Below, one piece after another: positions 38,736 to 46,429 of a stretch of 64,000 bases of DNA. Positions within the stretch are counted from its first letter, which is position 1. Each line of letters starts with the position of its first letter. Under the pieces are notes generated by a model. It saw only the letters and a list, made by a program, of their open reading frames with translations, had not been told where the DNA came from and searched no databases. The translations under genes were made by a program, and so were the position numbers. Location: positions 1 to 64,000 of the forward strand of contig CAKSKA010000004.1 of NCBI GenBank assembly GCA_934464615.1, written 5' to 3'. The stretch comes from an uncultured Eubacteriales bacterium. Its GTDB lineage: Bacteria > Bacillota > Clostridia > Oscillospirales > Acutalibacteraceae.

Positions 38736-39308
38736 TTACAGCAGTATCGGTTGTATTTGTTTACCCTCAAAAGCGTCGCAAACGGTATCGTAGGTTTTCG
38801 AAAAATCGGAAATAAGGGAATTGTTTTTACCCATCGGATCGTCCTGGCCGAAGGGTACAAAGTAAATATTTTTGGTATTTAACAGTTTTCCGATATTTAC
38901 TGCGGATGCCCCGAGGGCGTCGTTTGTTGCAATGCTTAAAACTATAGGTCGGTTGTTTCTTAAATGCGCTTTTGCCGCCATGGTAACCGAAGAATCCGTT
39001 ATGCCGTTTGCAAGTTTTGCAAGCGTGTTACCGGTGCAGGGCGAAATTATAAGTATATCCAACATTTTTTTGGGGCCTATAGGCTCTGCTTCGGGTATTG
39101 TGTGTATAATATTGTTTTCGCAAATATCCGTTACTTTTTTCCTCAGTTCCTCTGCATTGTTAAAACGGTTATCCGTATTGTAAACGCAGGGTGACATTAT
39201 AGGTATAATATTAAAACCTTTTTCTTTTAAAAGCGGTATTTGCTCTACGGATTTTGCAATGGTGCAAAAGGAGCCGCATATTGCATATCCCGCGGTTATT
39301 TTTTTCAT
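38736..39308 (-). CDS. spoVFB: Dipicolinate synthase subunit B
   Basis: With SpoVFA this flavoprotein-like subunit makes dipicolinic acid, the spore-core chelator of calcium. The 190-residue protein starts KITAGYAICGSFCTI, followed by PIMSPCVYNTDNRF and LIISPCTGNTLAKLANGITDSSVTMA, typical of DpaB and related to PPC decarboxylase-type flavoproteins. AGAGG precedes the ATG. It follows spoVFA by 12 bases. Expression in the mother cell late in sporulation is expected. Confidence 0.93.
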   Translation of the reverse strand: MKKITAGYAICGSFCTIAKSVEQIPLLKEKGFNIIPIMSPCVYNTDNRFNNAEELRKKVTDICENNIIHTIPEAEPIGPKKMLDILIISPCTGNTLAKLANGITDSSVTMAAKAHLRNNRPIVLSIATNDALGASAVNIGKLLNTKNIYFVPFGQDDPMGKNNSLISDFSKTYDTVCDAFEGKQIQPILL

Positions 39309-39320
39309 ATATATCCCTCT

Positions 39321-40106
39321 TTAAAGTAATTCGGTTATGGTATTACAAAGTATTTCCGCCGCTGTTACCGGAGATTTTTTCGCCGGCAGTGACGGCAGAA
39401 AGACAGTATGCAGTCCTAAAGAATCGGCTGTATCCCTGTTAAAACCGTACGGTGCGGAGGCAAGTTCCAACAGTACAGCGCTCTTTTTAAAGCAGGATAA
39501 TGTTTCGGTGTCAAGCACCTCGTGCGGTACGGTGTTAAATACAATATCGTATTCGTGCGCGGTGTCTTTTATTTTGCCTGTTTTTACGGATTTATAACCG
39601 AATGCCCTAACATAAGCGTCATCCTTTTCACTTCTGGACGCTACGGTTACATTCGCCCCGAAAGCATATAGAAGCCGGCTTAATATTTTACCGATTTTTC
39701 CGTTGCCTATTATAAGACAGTCGCTTCCGCGCAAAGTAATATCCGTGTTGTCAACAGCCGCCGCAACGGCGCCTTCCGCCGTAGGTACGGCGTTAAGGAA
39801 AGTAAGATAATCGCTTTTTGAAAAATCGGTTAGGTTTTTAATTTGTAAATTGCCGCCGCATAAAACTTTTTGAGTTGTTATAATACGGTTTATATCGTAA
39901 ACAGTGGGATGAAAATCGTCAAGGGCGTTATAAATTGTCTCGCCGTCACGGGAAGCGGGATAAGGCAAAACAAGTACGTCACATTCACGGATTTTCTTTT
40001 CGTAATCGGTTTCCTCAAAAATATGTTTAGCGTCGTAACCTTTCTCGCAAAGCATTTTTGTAAGCAACTGCTGCCGTATATCACCGCAAAATACAAGTAT
40101 TTTCAA
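39321..40106 (-). CDS. spoVFA: Dipicolinate synthase subunit A
   Basis: This is the NAD(P)-binding, dehydrogenase-like half of dipicolinate synthase. The 261-residue protein begins KILVFCGDIRQQ, has DVLVLPYPASRDGE, a Rossmann motif LIIGNGKIGKILSRLL near 150, and FNTVPHEVLD. The TTG at 40106 with GGTGAT six bases upstream is preferred; the frame runs 66 bases further without a ribosome site. It is somewhat shorter than the Bacillus protein (about 297 residues), as is common in clostridia. The dapA gene that makes its substrate is not nearby. Confidence 0.9.
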   Translation of the reverse strand: MKILVFCGDIRQQLLTKMLCEKGYDAKHIFEETDYEKKIRECDVLVLPYPASRDGETIYNALDDFHPTVYDINRIITTQKVLCGGNLQIKNLTDFSKSDYLTFLNAVPTAEGAVAAAVDNTDITLRGSDCLIIGNGKIGKILSRLLYAFGANVTVASRSEKDDAYVRAFGYKSVKTGKIKDTAHEYDIVFNTVPHEVLDTETLSCFKKSAVLLELASAPYGFNRDTADSLGLHTVFLPSLPAKKSPVTAAEILCNTITELL

Positions 40107-40128
40107 ATAAATCACCAACCGTAAAAAT

Positions 40129-40194
40129 AAAAAAAAGACACAAATAATTTTTAAGCCGTTAAGGCAAAACAATTACTGCGTCTTTTATTTGTGT
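40129..40194 (-). terminator. Long-loop terminator-like hairpin in the spoVFA leader
   Basis: Read on the minus strand, ACACAAATAA and TTATTTGTGT (10-bp perfect) enclose 37 bases and are followed by C and seven T. It could end cca transcription or attenuate spoVFA. The AT-rich stem and long loop make it weaker than typical terminators. Confidence 0.45.
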
Positions 40195-40216
40195 ACATCT
40201 ATCCTGTGCTTTAATA

Positions 40217-40244
40217 TATCTTATGGTATTCTGCTTATTTTAGT
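40217..40244 (-). promoter_or_regulatory. Candidate sigma-K promoter for spoVFAB
   Basis: On the minus strand AC, a 17-base spacer and CATAAGATA fit the sigma-K pattern (AC, 16-17 bases, CATA-NNN-TA). It overlaps the end of cca and would start transcription about 100 bases upstream of spoVFA. Confidence 0.45.
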
Positions 40245-41396
40245 TACTGCTGTTTTAATTAATATATCTTTTCGGTTTTTTTGCGGGTACTTAATAACTT
40301 CACACATCAGTTCTTCAAGAATTTTGCCTACGTCTTTACCCTTAACGCCGAGCGCCGTAATATCCTCCCCGCCGATATTTAACTGTTTATAGTTGTAAGG
40401 CTCTTTCGATGTTATAATTTCATCAATAACGGCGCTGTTATAGTTACTTTTTCCTTCTGCCTTATTTTTAAATTCAAAAAAGTCGTGTGCCGTTTCGGCG
40501 TCGGTTTTAAACATTAAAATTTTGGCATTCTCGCGGTCCGGCGGCAGGGCAAGTTGTTCGGATAATTGCATTTGCCTGCAGTAATATTTTATTTTGCCGT
40601 CCGCCTTAAGACTTGTGCACAGCATTATCGGATCTGCGCCGCAAAGCCTTGCAAGTGTGTAAAAACGCAGCGGCAGCGAATTACTTACGCCGCAAAGCCC
40701 CTGTAGATTATTTTGATAAGAAAGGCCTAAAAAATTCAGCGCTCCGCTTTGTAAAAGCACGGAAATAAACTGAGGATTATCGCTTACAAGTATTTTTGAT
40801 ATTTCCGAAAAGATCCGTTCCCGACTGATGAATTTTAAAAGATCGGATTTTTTTATAACGGCATCAAGCGTGATTTTTTCTATTTTAAAGTTTAATTTTG
40901 CGGCAAAACGGACTGCGCGCAATATCCTTAAAGCATCTTCTTCAAATCGTTTTTCGGGGTTGCCGACGGCTCTGATAATACCGTCTGTCAGGTCTTTTTT
41001 TCCGCCGAACAAATCAATTACTCCGACATCCGCGTTATATGCCATGGCGTTAATTGTAAAATCCCTGCGTGCCAAGTCGCCGTCAATACTTTTAAGGTAT
41101 TGTACATTTTCGGGCGAACGGTGGTTGCTGTAATTTCCGTCACTGCGGAACGTGGTTATTTCAACGGGAAAATTATCGACGATTGCCGTTACGGTGCCGT
41201 GCTTTATGCCGGTGTTAACGGTTTTTCGGAAAAGGCAGATTACTTCGCTCGGTGCGGCGGAGGTCGTTACATCGTAATCCGTAGGATTTTTACCCAACAT
41301 TAAATCCCTTACAGCGCCGCCGACTATATAAGATTCGTGTCCGGCATCGCTTAAAGTTTTAAGCGTGTCGCGTACATATTTCGGTAATTTATACAT
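40221..41396 (-). CDS. cca: CCA tRNA nucleotidyltransferase
   Basis: This enzyme adds or repairs the CCA end of tRNAs. The 391-residue protein has the class II nucleotidyltransferase head YIVGGAVRDLMLGKNPTDYDVTT (Gly-Gly about 22-23, catalytic Asp pair about 37-39), RRDFTINAMAYN near 112, and the RNA-binding neck with EEDALRILRAVRFAAKL near 153. No HD phosphohydrolase domain is evident. GGCGGTG precedes the ATG. One close relative class is poly(A) polymerase I, but the length and head region favour CCA addition. Confidence 0.9.
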   Translation of the reverse strand: MYKLPKYVRDTLKTLSDAGHESYIVGGAVRDLMLGKNPTDYDVTTSAAPSEVICLFRKTVNTGIKHGTVTAIVDNFPVEITTFRSDGNYSNHRSPENVQYLKSIDGDLARRDFTINAMAYNADVGVIDLFGGKKDLTDGIIRAVGNPEKRFEEDALRILRAVRFAAKLNFKIEKITLDAVIKKSDLLKFISRERIFSEISKILVSDNPQFISVLLQSGALNFLGLSYQNNLQGLCGVSNSLPLRFYTLARLCGADPIMLCTSLKADGKIKYYCRQMQLSEQLALPPDRENAKILMFKTDAETAHDFFEFKNKAEGKSNYNSAVIDEIITSKEPYNYKQLNIGGEDITALGVKGKDVGKILEELMCEVIKYPQKNRKDILIKTAVTKISRIP

Positions 41397-41490
41397 TTTT
41401 TCACCGCCGTTATAAAAAAGTGTTTATTTTTTATATGTAATGCAATATAATAGATTTGTAAAACTGCTGTTATTAAAGGAGATTTTCTTA

Positions 41491-42864
41491 ATGAAAATAT
41501 TAAAAGAGGAAGACAAGCTGATAAAAAGCGTAAAGCGCGTGCATATGATAGGCATCGGCGGTTCGGGTATGTGTCCACTTGCGGAAATACTCCATTCAAA
41601 AGGGTACGAGGTTACGGGTTCGGACAATAATCCGAGCGATCCGCTTGAACGCGTAAAGGCGCTTGGTATAAAAGTGTTTATGGGACACAGCGCCGAAAAT
41701 ATAAACACAGCACAGCTTATTGTATATTCAGCCGCAATACCCAAGGATAATCCGGAATTGGTTGCGGCACGCGAAAAGGGCATACCGATAATGGAACGGT
41801 CGCATTTGCTCGGTGCGCTTACAAGATTTTACGATAACGTAATAGGTGTGTGCGGTACGCACGGAAAAACCACCACAACATCTATGATAACACAAATTCT
41901 ATTATTAAACAAGTTAGATCCTACAGCGGTTATCGGTGGTATGCTTCCCATGATACATTCTAACGGAATTGTCGGTAAAAGTGAGAATATGGTTTGCGAA
42001 TCCTGCGAGTTTGTGGATACGTTTCTGCAAATGTCACCCGATATATCCGTTTTATTGAATATTGATAACGACCATCTTGATTATTTTAAAACAATGGATA
42101 ATCTTGTACTTTCGTTTCATAAATTTCTTGCAATGTCTAAAGTTGCATTTATTAACGGTGATGATGAACTTGCAAGGCGCGCAGCACAAAACACGGCACA
42201 AAAGATTTTTACATTCGGTTTTGGTAAAACCAACGATTACTATGCGGATAATTTACGTAATTCAAAATTCGGTTTTAAATTTGACCTGTATAAAAACTCA
42301 CAAAAAATTATAGAAATTGATATGCACATACCGGGCAAACACAATGTCCTTAACTGTTTGGCGGCGTTTGCGGTTTCGGATTATATGGGCGTATCGGCAT
42401 CGGGAATTAAAGATGCGGTTGAAAAGTTTACAGGTGCAGGCAGACGTTTTGAATTTTTGGGGGAGTACGGCGGATTTATGCTGGCGGACGACTACGCGCA
42501 TCATCCCACCGAATTGCGCGCAACGCTGAATGCCGCAAAATCGCTTGATTATAAAAGGGTAATTGCGGTTTTCCAGCCATTTACATTTTCGCGCACGGCA
42601 ATGCTGCTTGATGATTTTATAGACGCGCTTAAAATAGCGGATGAAGTGATTTTAATGCCTATAATGGGCTCGCGTGAAGTTAATACCTACGGCATCAGCT
42701 CCGGTGATATTGCAAAAGAGCTTAAAAACTGTACGCTTACAAATACGCACGAGGATACTGCGGACGCAATAATCCGTATTGCAAAACCGGGCGACTTGGT
42801 AATAACAATGGGCGGCGGCGATGTATATAAAGCGGCGCATATTGTACAGAAAAAATTAGGCTGA
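41491..42864 (+). CDS. murC: UDP-N-acetylmuramate-L-alanine ligase
   Basis: MurC adds the first amino acid, L-alanine, to UDP-MurNAc in peptidoglycan synthesis. The 457-residue protein has the N-terminal Rossmann motif MIGIGGSGMCPLAEIL, the ATP loop GVCGTHGKTTTTSM near 110, DNDHLDYF near 192, and the C-terminal DDYAHHPTELRATL near 333. All Mur ligase motifs are intact. AAGGAG precedes the ATG at 41491; the frame from 41440 is longer but lacks a ribosome site. Confidence 0.96.
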   Translation: MKILKEEDKLIKSVKRVHMIGIGGSGMCPLAEILHSKGYEVTGSDNNPSDPLERVKALGIKVFMGHSAENINTAQLIVYSAAIPKDNPELVAAREKGIPIMERSHLLGALTRFYDNVIGVCGTHGKTTTTSMITQILLLNKLDPTAVIGGMLPMIHSNGIVGKSENMVCESCEFVDTFLQMSPDISVLLNIDNDHLDYFKTMDNLVLSFHKFLAMSKVAFINGDDELARRAAQNTAQKIFTFGFGKTNDYYADNLRNSKFGFKFDLYKNSQKIIEIDMHIPGKHNVLNCLAAFAVSDYMGVSASGIKDAVEKFTGAGRRFEFLGEYGGFMLADDYAHHPTELRATLNAAKSLDYKRVIAVFQPFTFSRTAMLLDDFIDALKIADEVILMPIMGSREVNTYGISSGDIAKELKNCTLTNTHEDTADAIIRIAKPGDLVITMGGGDVYKAAHIVQKKLG

Positions 42865-42874
42865 TACCTTTAAA

Positions 42875-42906
42875 ATACCGACAAAAATTATGTCGGTATT
42901 TTTGTT
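42875..42906 (+). terminator. Terminator after murC
   Basis: AATACCGACA, AAAATTA and TGTCGGTATT followed by T residues. Confidence 0.85.
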
Positions 42907-42910
42907 TGTG

Positions 42911-42939
42911 TTGAAAACCTACAAAATATATGTTATTAT
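42911..42939 (+). promoter_or_regulatory. Promoter for the Rrf2 regulator gene
   Basis: TTGAAA, a 17-base spacer and TATTAT. AAAACCTAC overlaps the -35 and repeats half of the palindrome found downstream of the cysK promoter, which hints at autoregulation. Confidence 0.6.
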
Positions 42940-42968
42940 AGTATAAACACTACAAAGAGGGGACAGTA

Positions 42969-43406
42969 ATGAAAATTTCAACCAAAGGCAGATATGCCCT
43001 GCGTATGATGATAGACCTTGCAGAACATCAGGGCGACGGTTATGTTGCACTTAAAGATATTGCCGAAAGGCAGGAAATATCAAAAAAATATCTTGAACAG
43101 ATAGTACCGATTTTAAATCGCTCGGATATACTTAAAACAAACCGCGGTTATCAGGGTGGGTACAGACTTGCAAAAGCGCCTAAGGATTATACCGTGGGTA
43201 TGATACTGCGTTTAACAGAGGGCAGTTTGGCGCCGGTTGCCTGCGCACAGCAGGATCCCGTAGAGTGTCCGCGCAGCAGCGAGTGTGTTACGTTGCCTAT
43301 TTGGCGCGGACTGAGCCGTGTTATAAATGAATATTTAGACGGAATAACATTGCAGGACATTTTGGACAAACAAAGAGAAATGTACAGTAACGACTATGTA
43401 ATATAA
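42969..43406 (+). CDS. Rrf2 family transcriptional regulator (IscR/CymR type)
   Basis: Rrf2 proteins sense Fe-S status or cysteine supply. The 145-residue protein begins MKISTKGRYALRMMIDLA, the family signature, with a winged helix (about 25-65) and three cysteines in VACAQQDPVECPRSSECVT (about 97-112). IscR binds a cluster through such a Cys triad, while CymR lacks it, so a cluster or redox sensor is plausible. It is convergent with cysK, and a long palindrome lies just downstream of the cysK promoter. GAGGGG precedes the ATG. Confidence 0.88.
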   Translation: MKISTKGRYALRMMIDLAEHQGDGYVALKDIAERQEISKKYLEQIVPILNRSDILKTNRGYQGGYRLAKAPKDYTVGMILRLTEGSLAPVACAQQDPVECPRSSECVTLPIWRGLSRVINEYLDGITLQDILDKQREMYSNDYVI

Positions 43407-43438
43407 AAAAAGTTCCCGATTGATCGGGAACTTTTTTA
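43404..43438. terminator. Bidirectional terminator between the Rrf2 gene and cysK
   Basis: AAAGTTCCCGAT and ATCGGGAACTTT with A and T runs on both sides. Confidence 0.92.
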
Positions 43439-43449
43439 CATTGTTCAAA

Positions 43450-44379
43450 TTAATCCGCAAACATAGGTGTGGAGAGATAACGGTCGCCTGTGTCGGGGAG
43501 CAGTGCAACAATAGTTTTACCTTTGTTTTCCGGACGCTGTGCAAGCACTGTTGCCGCATATACGGCGGCGCCGGAAGAAATACCCACAAGCATACCGTCT
43601 TCATGCGCAAGCGCCTTGCCTGTAGCAAAAGCGTCTTCGTTGGTAACCGGTATAACCTCGTCATAAACGGCAGTATTAAGTGTATCCGGAACAAATCCTG
43701 CGCCGATTCCCTGAATTTTATGCGGACCTGAAACGCCTTTTGATAACACGGGCGATGTAGCAGGTTCAACTGCGACAACCTTTACATTCGGATTTTTGGA
43801 TTTTAAATATTCGCCGACACCCGTTATAGTGCCGCCCGTGCCTACGCCGGCAACAAATATGTCTACTTTACCGTCGGTGTCGTTCCATATTTCCGGTCCG
43901 GTAGAATTGCGGTGTGCCGCGGGATTTGCCGGATTTGTAAATTGGCTGGGGATAAAGCTGTCGGGAGTTTCCGCCGCAAGTTCTTCAGCCTTTGCAATAG
44001 CGCCCTTCATACCTTTAGCGCCGTCTGTAAGAACCAACTGTGCGCCGTATGCTTTAAGTAAATTGCGGCGCTCAACACTCATGGTTTCAGGCATGGTAAG
44101 GATTACCTTGTATCCGCGCGATGCCGCAACGCTTGCAAGTCCTATTCCGGTATTTCCGCTGGTAGGCTCAATTATAACCGAATTCGGTTTCAGTAATCCC
44201 TTAGCCTCGGCGTCATCAATCATTGCTTTTGCAATTCTGTCCTTTACGCTGCCTGCCGGATTAAAAAATTCAACCTTTGCAAGTATTGTTGCCTCAAGGT
44301 TTCTTTTTTTGGAATAATTTTTAACCTTTACAAGCGGTGTAGAGCCTATTAAATCTGTCATTTGTTCATAAATTTTCAT
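43450..44379 (-). CDS. cysK: Cysteine synthase (O-acetylserine sulfhydrylase)
   Basis: CysK makes cysteine from O-acetylserine and sulfide using PLP. The 309-residue protein has [14 protein letters not shown], the PLP lysine in [14 protein letters not shown] (about 45), [12 protein letters not shown] near 69 and [14 protein letters not shown] near 178. The length and GNTG loop match CysK rather than cystathionine beta-synthase. It has its own consensus promoter with a 30-bp inverted repeat next to it. No cysE is nearby. Confidence 0.95.
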   Translation of the reverse strand: MKIYEQMTDLIGSTPLVKVKNYSKKRNLEATILAKVEFFNPAGSVKDRIAKAMIDDAEAKGLLKPNSVIIEPTSGNTGIGLASVAASRGYKVILTMPETMSVERRNLLKAYGAQLVLTDGAKGMKGAIAKAEELAAETPDSFIPSQFTNPANPAAHRNSTGPEIWNDTDGKVDIFVAGVGTGGTITGVGEYLKSKNPNVKVVAVEPATSPVLSKGVSGPHKIQGIGAGFVPDTLNTAVYDEVIPVTNEDAFATGKALAHEDGMLVGISSGAAVYAATVLAQRPENKGKTIVALLPDTGDRYLSTPMFAD

Positions 44380-44414
44380 AATTAATACCCCTTTTTTAGT
44401 GGTTTGATAAACTC

Positions 44415-44444
44415 AACCTATCAAACCTACCTGTTTGATAGGTT
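44415..44444. promoter_or_regulatory. Candidate Rrf2 operator downstream of the cysK promoter
   Basis: AACCTATCAAAC, six bases and GTTTGATAGGTT form a perfect 12-bp inverted repeat beginning two bases downstream of the cysK -10, so it would cover the transcription start. A third partial copy (GGTTTGATAAAC) lies at 44401-44412. Repression by the adjacent Rrf2 protein is inferred. Confidence 0.6.
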
Positions 44445-44446
44445 TT

Positions 44447-44475
44447 ATTATAAAGCACAAGACATCATTTGTCAA
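44447..44475 (-). promoter_or_regulatory. Sigma-A promoter for cysK
   Basis: On the minus strand TTGACA, a 17-base spacer and TATAAT: a perfect consensus promoter. Confidence 0.88.
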
Positions 44476-44492
44476 GTGTTTTTTTAAAAAAA

Positions 44493-45965
44493 CTAAGATG
44501 AAGTTTTTACAATGTACGAAAAATCTATAACGCCGTTTGTATTTGAATATTTAATACCCGTAAGGTTTTTTGATGATGCATAGTAAGTAAAACCGAATGC
44601 AAGAGGAATTCGGCTGCAATTTTCTAAAATATCGTTCTGCAGCGATTCATAATTGCCGTTGTTATAAACACCAAGGCTGTCAAGGTATTGCGTCATGTTT
44701 GCCTGATTAATTTCAATTGTATAAACGGCAATATAATTTGATTTATTTTTAATATTACTTTTTACCGTATCGTAACTGCCGCTTTGGGTTACGTTAATGT
44801 ATATACCTAGGTATTGCTGCCAGTGTCCCGCTATTGTTTTAGCAATCTCTTTAATGGTATCATCACCCGAATATTCTATAGTCGTCTGCGGAAATTCATT
44901 TAATTTTAATTCTTTCATGGTGTCGGTTAGCGCCTTATGTGCACCGTCAGGTGCAAAAATGTTTATTTTCGGGGCGTTTACCTCAAAAATATCGGGATAT
45001 ACGGTATCTGCGATTTTGTAATCGCCGTTTTCTGATTTATCGTCCGCAGACAGGGCGCAGGCATATAAAACTTTGCGTATTTTAAGCGGCATGTCGGAAC
45101 CGGTATACAATACAATAATTTTGTTTTCCTGCGAGAAAGTGTTATATCCGGTATCTTTAGCCGCAGAAACATCGGCGGCATCAATTTGTGTTATATCTAC
45201 AGTGTTGCGCTTAAGTGATTCAAAGTTTGTGTAATCCTTGCTTTTGGAAAAATATACCGCTGCATTTTTGGGTTTAAAATCGCCTGTGTATTTATCATTT
45301 TTAATAATTCGCATTGCAAAGTCTTCAGTAGTCCATTTGCGCAGTTTGTAGGAACCGTTTGCCAAAACCGTTTCGTAAGACATACCGTATTTACCGGTTG
45401 ATTTCTCAAAAAAAGTCTTGTTGCACGGCATACAAATTGACGTTGTAAGCGTCCTTAAAAAATCACTGTCGTCAAATGCCAATTCAATTATCAATGTTTT
45501 GTCGTCCGCAGCCGTAACGGCAAGGGCATCGGAACGTAATTTGCCTTGTTTAATTTCAGCCGCGTTTTTTATACACATTAACGAATCGGCATAAGGCGCA
45601 CTTGTTTCGGGTAATACCGCACGGGTAAGGCCGAAAACAAAATCGCTTGCCGTAAGCGGCGTTCCGTCACTCCAAACAGCGTTGTTTTTTATATTAAATT
45701 TGTATGTAAGGCCGTTTTTTTCATAATCGGTTATCACGCCGTTTACTATTTCTCCGTCGCCGTTTTCACGCAGTAAGCCTTCAAAAAGATTACGGACAAT
45801 CATAAGTTCGGCAGAAGTATAAGCAAGCTGCGGATCGACGGTCGAGGGAGTATCCGCCATGCCGTAATATATTATTTGCGACGAGTTATCGCTCTTACAG
45901 CCGCAAACGGACGCGGCAATAATAACGGATAAAATAAAGCACAATATCGGTTTAATTTTTTTCAT
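44493..45965 (-). CDS. Peptide ABC transporter substrate-binding lipoprotein (OppA/DppA family)
   Basis: The 490-residue protein has a lipoprotein signal peptide with lipobox SVCGC (lipidated Cys about 23). It then shows the SBP_bac_5 pattern: DPQLAYTSAELMIVRNLFEGLLR, YKFNIKNNAVWSDGTPLTASDFVFGLTR (the conserved WSDG-P-TA-DF box). It binds peptides or other solutes outside the membrane. No permease or ATPase genes are adjacent, so it is an orphan receptor in this locus. AGGTG precedes the ATG. Confidence 0.88.
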   Translation of the reverse strand: MKKIKPILCFILSVIIAASVCGCKSDNSSQIIYYGMADTPSTVDPQLAYTSAELMIVRNLFEGLLRENGDGEIVNGVITDYEKNGLTYKFNIKNNAVWSDGTPLTASDFVFGLTRAVLPETSAPYADSLMCIKNAAEIKQGKLRSDALAVTAADDKTLIIELAFDDSDFLRTLTTSICMPCNKTFFEKSTGKYGMSYETVLANGSYKLRKWTTEDFAMRIIKNDKYTGDFKPKNAAVYFSKSKDYTNFESLKRNTVDITQIDAADVSAAKDTGYNTFSQENKIIVLYTGSDMPLKIRKVLYACALSADDKSENGDYKIADTVYPDIFEVNAPKINIFAPDGAHKALTDTMKELKLNEFPQTTIEYSGDDTIKEIAKTIAGHWQQYLGIYINVTQSGSYDTVKSNIKNKSNYIAVYTIEINQANMTQYLDSLGVYNNGNYESLQNDILENCSRIPLAFGFTYYASSKNLTGIKYSNTNGVIDFSYIVKTSS

Positions 45966-45997
45966 ATATCAAGCACCTGTAATATGTTAATAAACAA

Positions 45998-46026
45998 ATT
46001 ATAATTTATGATAATATATATTGCAA
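45998..46026 (-). promoter_or_regulatory. Promoter for the OppA-type lipoprotein gene
   Basis: On the minus strand TTGCAA, a 17-base spacer and TATAAT. Confidence 0.7.
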
Positions 46027-46044
46027 GTTAAAAATAAAAAATGC

Positions 46045-46073
46045 TTGACAAGAGTGTCGGTAACTGTTATAAT
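46045..46073 (+). promoter_or_regulatory. Sigma-A promoter for ylxM-ffh
   Basis: TTGACA, a 17-base spacer and TATAAT: perfect consensus, back to back with the lipoprotein promoter. Confidence 0.88.
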
Positions 46074-46077
46074 TACG

Positions 46078-46102
46078 GCTGTAAAGTAAATTACTTTGCA
46101 GC
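46078..46102 (+). repeat. Inverted repeat at the start of the ylxM transcript
   Basis: GCTGTAAAGTAA and TTACTTTGCAGC match in 11 of 12 positions with no real spacer, starting five bases after the -10 and ending just before GAGGT. It could be an operator or a small 5' hairpin. Confidence 0.5.
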
Positions 46103-46112
46103 TGAGGTATAT

Positions 46113-46415
46113 ATGAAAAATTTAGATATTTTACTTTTGTTTGATTATTACGGCGATTATTTAAACGACAAACAAAGGGAACTTTTTGACTATTACTATA
46201 ACGATGATTTGTCGCTGGCGGAAGTTGCCGAAAATGCCGGAATTTCGCGTCAGGGCGTAAGGGATTCCGTTAAGAGAACCGAACAGCAGCTTTTACTGCT
46301 TGAAAGTAAGCTGCATTTCTGCGAAAAGTCGGAAAAACTTAAAAAACTTGCAGCGGACGCAGCCGATAATAATGAAAAATTACAGGAATTGCTTGATTAT
46401 ATTAATGAATTTTAG
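46113..46415 (+). CDS. ylxM: YlxM family helix-turn-helix protein
   Basis: YlxM is a small DNA- or RNA-binding-like protein (sigma-70 region 4 fold) almost always encoded before ffh and thought to assist the signal recognition particle. The 100-residue protein has LLLFDYYGDYLNDKQRELFDYY and the helix-turn-helix LSLAEVAENAGISRQGVRDS. The ATG at 46113 has GAGG upstream; the frame opens earlier, at the promoter. ffh starts 15 bases later. Confidence 0.9.
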   Translation: MKNLDILLLFDYYGDYLNDKQRELFDYYYNDDLSLAEVAENAGISRQGVRDSVKRTEQQLLLLESKLHFCEKSEKLKKLAADAADNNEKLQELLDYINEF

Positions 46416-46429
46416 GTGGGAGTGAGCAT

